Shown here one piece after another: positions 58,019-64,000 of a DNA stretch of 64,000 bases. Location of the stretch: the NCBI GenBank assembly GCA_036873135.1, contig JAPTYO010000007.1:24038763-24102762 (forward strand). Direction: 5' to 3'. Numbering within the stretch: position 1 is the stretch's first letter; each line of letters begins with the position of its first letter. The stretch comes from Clarkia xantiana subsp. parviflora (lineage: Eukaryota > Streptophyta > Magnoliopsida > Myrtales > Onagraceae). A program made the translations under genes and the position numbers. The notes beneath the pieces were generated by a model. That model had not been told where the DNA came from. It saw only the letters and a program-made list of their open reading frames with translations, and searched no databases.

Positions 58019-58940
58019 GTATGATGGTATCTTTGCTTGCATCAATTTGGCTAATCCTTGTCTTGATTGAAAGTTGACTATCCATGCCCACCAAGTGTTT
58101 GATGAAATGCCTAGCATAGTTTAGTATAGCAAAAAGAGCATAGAAATGGTTAAGTGTTTCAACACTAGTATGTATAGAGTAGGGGTGTCACTTCCCATGT
58201 TGATTGTCATCCTTGATTGCTTGAGATGTTGTCATGATATGTATGTATATATTTGGTAGCATAATGATGCTCGTAGCTATAGTTGAGTTTTATATCCCCC
58301 AAGGTATGTATGTATGTATGTATCCATATCCTACACGTGTTAGACAACATATGCATATAGGTGTTAATGCTAAGGATATGTTTGCACTTATTACCTTAGA
58401 CATTCGCTTTAGGCCACGTATGTGGGAGTGGATGCATGTAAGCATACGTAGGCGTGCATGAGCATACGTAGTCATGTATAGATACATATAGTCGCGCGGG
58501 AGCACGTGTTGGTGTATGCAAGCATATGTAGTCGCGCGTAGGTGAACGCGGGAATATAGGTGCACGTAGGCATACGTAGTCGTGCATACGCATATGTAGA
58601 CTGTACAAGTGTTGGGACGAGGCCCTTACTGAGATAGAGTTGCCCCCGTATAGATGATGTTCGATATGTAGTAGTTGAACACTTATAGGTTTGTAAGTAT
58701 GATGTTGCCCCTGAGCGGGGGACGTTCGTTGTATAGTAGTAGTTGTAGACGCGATGGATTATGCACGTGTGTTGAGTAGGTTGTTGTTGTACTCTTACAA
58801 GAGTTGTAGTGCGAGGAGCTGGCGCGTCCATCATTAGGATTGCCTTCTCGTCTTGCGGGATTTATCAGTATAAATATGTTTCATATTCCTACTCCATTAG
58901 TTAGATATTGTTCTGTTTCAGACTCTGACTCCGATTCGGA

Positions 58941-61404
58941 GTGTTCGGAGTCGTATGGGCTGGAACTGCGGAGGACATATATTCTTCTCCCGATTCGGAG
59001 CCTCACTCGGAGTCAGGAGCTCTGCTCCAAACCTTTGCTGGCAACATATTGGATCGCGACGACTATCAGCGTTACGTTGATCGTCCTGGGCTTTGTCCCC
59101 TGGTAGAGGCGTTCTTTCCCTTCGACGTTGTTACTGATGTTGCTGCGGGAACACCTACTGTGCCTCCAGAGGAGTTGTCAGCCGTGTATACCTCCCAGAT
59201 TCGAGAGGGTTTGCGCTTTCCTTATTGTCGGGACTTGCGCAGATTGTGCCGCTACTACAAGATTTCTCCTCTTGATCTTGCGCCCGCCGGCATACGGTAT
59301 TGGTTTTCTTTCGAGTGTTATGCCATCAGCAGTCATGGTATTACTCGACTCTGCTTTTCCGCTGCTTCTTCCGGCTCCAGCGTCCGGACTCGTCTGGCTT
59401 GTGTTCTATCTCTGTCCGCTGGCCTTTGATGAAGGGGGACGATGTTGCTACCCTTGGATTGGGGGAGGTGAAGTGGGATACTACCCTCCGCTTTGTTACT
59501 GTTGTTGACCGCTCAAAGGGACACTGCAAGAAGCATTACTTCTTCACTAACGACATGGGGACGACTTGACATATCATTCGTATTACCAAGACTGATCATG
59601 TGCCGGCTTTTCGTGAGTTTTCTGAGTCAGACAAAGCGGCGATAAGGTGATATATCAAGCACACAACGCGCGCACAAATAGGCCCTTGCTTCGCGTGACG
59701 GAGCGAGATTTGCGCAAGGCTGGGATTTGCACACCTCCTTCGGGAGGTTCTTCGGTATGTTATGAACCTTTATAAATTCATTGTGTTGTGATGTAGGTTG
59801 GTGTCATGAAAAAACTTCACGCTTGCAGGTGGGTTCCCCGGGTGGTGCAGCTCCTCCCGTGCGGAGTGGTCGTACGGACGATTCCGCTGTGCTCCAGGGC
59901 ATGCAGCTTGGACGCGGGAAGGTAAACACGGGTAAGTTGCATTTTTGTGAGATCGTTTTCCTTGCATGTGTTCAATGTTCTATTTCTTATCTTGTTTTGT
60001 TCTTTTTGTAGGTCGGTCCCAACTTGTGACCCAAAGTGTTGTTGTTGTTGCCGACACTCCACCTCGGTCCAAGGCGAAGCGTCCCAACTCCGGGGTGCGG
60101 TCCTCGAGCGATCCTAAGCGCCCCAAGTCTGGCAGTGGCGAGGCGTCGAAGACTCCTTCTCTTAGCAGAGGGAAAGGAGTTGAAGGTCAGGCTCGCGCGC
60201 CTACTATGTCTGCCCCCCGGTCGAGGGACCACACATCGGATGAGGAGCCTCCCTTCATAGGTATATTGCTTGTCGTTGCATTATTGTTATACTTGTCATA
60301 TTTGGGCCTTCTGGCTTATCCTTGTGTATGTTCATAGGCATTCCACCCCTTGCTGCACTCACCCGTGCCGACTTGGTTTGTCCTGAAAAGGACACTATTG
60401 CTGGTGAGGAGTGGGCACCCTTTGCTGTTGGGGGGTCCCGTTTTTCGAAAGAGGCCAGTCTAACTACTCCCGAGGTAGGCGTGCGCGTCTTTCAGTGGAT
60501 TATACCTCCTGGGGATCGAAGGGGTTTGCCCCAGCGAACCTGAGGATGCGCAGAAATATGCTGAGGGTGCGCTGTCGTGTCTTGCGCCTGTGAGTATTCG
60601 TCCTTACTCTATTATAACTTGTATGTATGTTGTTTTTGTTGTTACAAATTTGTTTGATGTTGATTTATGTGTTCCTCCTATAGGTTGCTATTCAAATGGA
60701 AAAGCTTTCCTCTTTCGTGATTGAACTCACGGAAAAGAAGGCACTCCGGGAGAAGTGCTCTATCGCTTGTCGTGAGGCGGAGAGTGCGAAGGAGAAAGCG
60801 CGCTTCTTGGGCTCGAAGGTCGCTGATCTGCAGATAGATATTTCTTCCCGTCAAGTTCGAGTTGTTGCGCTCGAGTATGATATTGCTGCCCTTCAGAAGA
60901 AGGTTGTTGAGGATTGAGAGGAACACAGCCTTGCAGGCTCTGAGGGAAAAGGTGCATGCGGATAGCAAGGCTGAGGGCGTTGCAGAGTATAAGGTCTCTG
61001 TTTCTTATCGTGCTGATATCCGGGCAGGTGTGGACGAGATGTTGTATGACTCCATCGAGGGCCTTATTGAGCATGTATATGTTGTTGCCCCTGATTTCGC
61101 CTTTGATCAATTAGGCTCGTATGCCACCTTTGTCGTTGGGCATGTGGCTGCATTGCGTCTTAGAGACAGGATTATTTCCCCGACTGCTGTGGTGGATGCC
61201 CCATCGGTTGATGAGATGCCTGCCTTTGATGTTGTTGAGGCGAATGCCCCTGAGGATGTCGAGACTGATACTCGTCAGTATGAGTTAGTGTTTGATGATG
61301 ATGGTGAACCGCAGATAGTAGAGGGTACTTCTCTTGATGAGGTTGTCCCCGGGTCATGTGGAGATGCCGTTGTTGTGGATGCTCCTGACGTGGCATCGGG
61401 TTGA
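58941..61404 (+). pseudogene. Decayed antisense gene of the second Tat-like element
   Basis: Parallels the gene at 51956: an acidic Ser/Asp-rich start (SDSDSDSECSES), then the gypsy-type domain (IREGLRFPYCRDLRRLCRYY, then SWYYSTLLFRCFFRL, then ISVRWP). A frameshift near 59310 and a TGA near 59567 break it. Later exon equivalents lie at about 59829-59921, 60012-60258 and 60338-60591. A coiled-coil exon follows (60684-60917, Lys/Glu-rich heptads, MEKLSSFVIELTEKKALREK). A C-terminal part extends to 61404 (IRAGVDEMLYDSIEGLIEHVY, then an acidic tail) after another frame change near 60912. It shows what the first copy lost at its 3' end. Confidence 0.65.
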
Positions 61405-61780
61405 TTGTTGGTTTTATCCCAAACTTTGTATATAGTTTTGGCTCCCCATGTCGGGTTGAGGTTGTTTTTGGGGTGTTGTCCCTTCGAACCTTTTATGCTT
61501 ATGTTTTTGTTTTTCACATTGTCGTATGAATCCTGTCATGAATGGTTTAGTAATGAATGATAACTTGATAGTAATATTTCATACCTTATTTTTCATGATT
61601 GTCCATGTGATGCGGACTATTGAGTAGAGTTAAGACTCGTCCTCTAACTGGATGTAGCATCCGTAGTTGTAGTTAAGAGACATATGTCCTTGCATTGCGC
61701 GCCCCTCTTAGTTATACCAAGGCATGGCGAAATGGATATGTGTTAAACACTGTGTTGTATGCTTGCGTATTTCATGGGTA
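61405..61780. other. Non-coding region after the antisense gene
   Basis: Follows the stop codon of the antisense gene. Probably its 3' untranslated region. No ORF recognised. Confidence 0.4.
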
Positions 61781-61782
61781 GT

Positions 61783-61965
61783 AGTGCGCAAGACTTTAGA
61801 GTGACGTAGCATTTATGAGTAGTAATGCGTAAGGCCATTGTTCCAGCACTTGGCATTTATGCGTAGTAATGCACAAGTCCTTAGAGTTACCCTTGGCATT
61901 TAGAGTAGTAATGTGCAAGTCCTTAGAGTTACCCTTGGCATTTATGAGTAGTAATGCGCAAGACC
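61783..61965. repeat. Tandem repeat of ~42 bp
   Basis: About four and a half units sharing gagtagtaatgcgcaag and ccttggcatttatg. Adjacent units differ at a few positions. Confidence 0.8.
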
Positions 61966-62017
61966 CGTATACATTCGTGAATGTGCTGTCTCGACGAGGC
62001 GAGACCTTAATTTTTAC

Positions 62018-62545
62018 TGTCTCTTAGTCCACTCTAAGGCGATGTTGTCACAAGACGCTACTTGTCTTTTTGGTGCGTTTTTCCATCCGTTAGTTGGGAA
62101 CATCCCATGTAACGTTGTTACAAGGCGTTCTGTTGGCTAGCCCTATTACTTGCCTTGTGATGCTAATACGCCTCTACTTTGTTAATCAAAGGAGCGTGAC
62201 AGAGGTCGTGTAATACGCCTTGTAGTTTATACCGTCTTTTGGGCCATTCCAAAGCGACGTTGTAGCCAGACACGACTTGCTATTTTGAAGTGTTTTTATT
62301 TCCCGTACTTTGGGTACCCCCATCGTATCGTTGTTGCAAGTCGTTCTGCTGGCTAGTCCAGTTACTTGCCTTGCGATGCTACTACACATCTGCCTGGTTA
62401 TTCCAGGGGGTTGTACAAGATCGCATTGCACGACTTGTAGTTTTTTCCGTCTCTTGGGCCATTCCAAGGTGACGTTTATGGCAAGACACTACTTGCTTGG
62501 TTGAAGTGTTTTATTTCCGTTATTCGTTCACGGGCGAGTTAACGT
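62018..62545. repeat. Tandem repeat of ~212 bp
   Basis: Two and a half diverged copies, each starting near cgtctcttgggccattcc (about 62018, 62228 and 62446). Units include caagacacgacttgc-like and ttacttgccttg(c/t)gatgcta-like segments. It lies between the antisense gene and gag of the second Tat-like element. Confidence 0.75.
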
Positions 62546-63320
62546 TTTACAAGACTCGACTTGTATGTTCGGTGAGTTTTTCGCTGCGTTGTGCATGGCA
62601 GCGATGGTAGGATATGCTCATACTGGCGTAGAAAGGTGGTACTTAATAATGAAGGCTACTTGTGGGTAGTAGTAGGTTCTCATGGGGTTTCCCTCGTGAA
62701 GAGGATGTCGCGTCATGTTTTATGGGGTGAATCACGCCCAAGTGTTTACTGGGTGTCATTTTCCTCAGTAAGATGTCATGCGGTAGTAGATGATCGCCTC
62801 TTGGTTGAAAAATCCAAGGTATGGTCGTTGTAATCATGGGGTTGCCCCCGAGTGGGGATGTCGCGCCATATTATTTGTAAGTAATCCTTAGAAAAAAAAA
62901 ATTATGGATGTACTTCTATAGAGTAGACATAATAGATGTCGTGCGAGAGAGCATATTGAGTATTCGTCGTTGATGTCGAGTATTGACATGTTGGTGGCAT
63001 ATAAAGGTCGTTTGTTATGTTTAGCATAATAGCTTGTATTGTTGATGCATGTTTAATGCATATAGTCCACTACTTGGTGTTATTCCAGAGTAGGGAATGT
63101 AATGAGGTAATGTACCTACGAAAATACATTAACTTCATTAGTTTTCTTGTCGTATGTACATTGTTGGATAGATGGGGTCAACTGATCACCCATATATAAA
63201 TAATCTACTAAGAGCTTAAACTACTTAGGAAATTAAAGCTTGAAAGTAAATGGATGAATAAAGCTGTACATAACGCAGTAATGGGGAAGGGATGTGATTG
63301 TCGCCTCCCAATCTGTTTGT
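62546..63320. other. Non-coding retroelement interior
   Basis: No pol motif or other domain in any frame. Short ORFs (for example 62591-62833) show no features I recognise. Confidence 0.45.
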
Positions 63321-63959
63321 TCACATGGTGTGGTGGGTACATGCTACACGATGTTGTAGAGCTCCGAGGGCTGTCATTTCTTCGATTTCAACTCGCTGGA
63401 TGAGACAGTCGTTTGTGCTGTGACCCCAGGCTTTGTGGAATTTGCACCAATGCGTGATGTTGGGTCCCAGGAACGCATGTGGTGTCTCCCGTGGGGAGGG
63501 TAGCTTGTTTTGCAGGATGCTCACAAACAGCTCTTCGACCTCTGTGTTCAGAGGCGTGAATGCATATTATGGGCCATCAAGTGTGCTCCTGCTTATGCCT
63601 TGCTGAAAGAGTACATTTCCCTCGCCTGCGGGTGGTTTGCTCCACCCCAGTTCATGCTCACAAGCGACTGCTCTTTCGAGTTTGTCTTTGAGGTCACTCA
63701 TTAATTGAGTGGTCCTCCAACCATATTCTCTTCCAAGCAGGAGGAAGGATCGCGTGTTCGAGTTCATGAAGAACGTGTTGATCATTGCCTCCTTTGTTGC
63801 CTTCAGCAAAGCCGCATTTAGCTCAAAACGCCTGAAGTATTCGAGAGTTGGCTCGTCTTCTTCCTGCTTGATGTCCCAAACACTCTGCGGTGTTGGGACT
63901 TGTTGATAGTTTGTCAGCCGTGTAGGCTCGAAAAGTTGTTCAAGACACACTTCTTCCAC
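63321..63959 (-). pseudogene. Gag fragment of the second Tat-like element
   Basis: Two segments in different frames. 63959-63567 contains a gag core (WDIKQEEDEPTLEYFRRFEL, then MSDLKDKLERAVACEHELG). 63524-63321 contains the Cys/His motif WCKFHKAWGHSTNDC. Their order matches the gag at 53745-55499, and the N-terminal part continues past the window edge. A frame break between the two segments makes it non-functional here. Confidence 0.75.
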
Positions 63960-64000
63960 TTGCTTGTCTTCTTCCTGCTTGGAAATACCCTGCCTGACCA

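Larger units (their letters stand above)
56565..64000 (-). mobile_element. Second Tat-like Ty3/Gypsy element, right end outside window
   Basis: Same layout as the element at 49346: left (3') LTR, polypurine tract, TATA box and leader, antisense gene on +, then gag on the minus strand near the window edge. It also has a 1.9-kb non-coding interval with tandem repeats between antisense gene and gag, and no pol motif there. The antisense gene and gag are diverged from the first copy and broken, so it is older or a different subfamily. The 5' LTR is beyond position 64000. Confidence 0.75.

Noticed and set aside
58290..58834. Minus-strand ORFs rich in Tyr/His/Ala repeats
   Set aside because: They come from a tgcatacgtagtcgtgc-like low-complexity tract in the leader intron of the antisense gene and are not coding.

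Overview
The window is plant nuclear DNA from a flowering plant, most likely a eudicot. The evidence is AT-rich intergenic sequence, GT-AG introns, a gibberellin 2-oxidase, an R2R3-MYB factor, and a dense mix of plant transposons. There is no operon structure, rRNA, confident tRNA or CRISPR array. I see three host genes, all between 28 and 40 kb: a three-exon GA 2-oxidase (28003-34012, +), a two-exon gene for a small single-pass membrane protein of unknown function (36065-36477, +), and a three-exon subgroup-20-type MYB (39684-38268, -). Nearly everything else is transposable-element DNA or featureless AT-rich spacer.

Left part, 1-20 kb. A hAT-like non-autonomous element lies at 506-1380. A young, nearly complete Copia element lies at 1760-9057 (minus strand, 5-bp target duplication tgctc) but has two single-base frame breaks in its polyprotein. 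Next comes a truncated, inverted copy of the 36-kb host gene (9611-10132). A second Copia element (10273-14831, duplication gaaga) has almost identical LTRs but a wholly decayed interior. A second hAT-like element (16514-18129) is full of GAAC/GTTC palindromes.

Middle part, 20-35 kb. A nest of elements sits at 20401-26076: a hAT-like outer element, a Ty3/Gypsy-derived composite inside it (20723-24906), and another hAT-like element directly against its right end. The GA 2-oxidase has a 4.4-kb first intron containing a 3.1-kb CACTA element.

Right part, 40-64 kb. A CACTA element (42972-44679) and a Helitron (46617-49006) are followed by two related Ty3/Gypsy elements, 49346-56287 and 56565 to beyond the window edge. 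Both carry a Tat-like gag on the minus strand and, on the opposite strand, an intron-containing extra gene with its own TATA-like box and GC-rich leader. Neither shows recognisable pol. The first is complete end to end (duplication ggaac). The second has tandem repeats between gag and the antisense gene.

The observations most worth following are: a 13-nt self-complementary sequence exactly where the Copia primer-binding site should be (possible self-priming); the pol-less Gypsy family with a divergently transcribed, spliced antisense gene; the Helitron; and the Copia element whose coding region is dead although its LTRs look newly inserted. All boundaries were read by eye. Family names come from recognised motifs, not from database searches.
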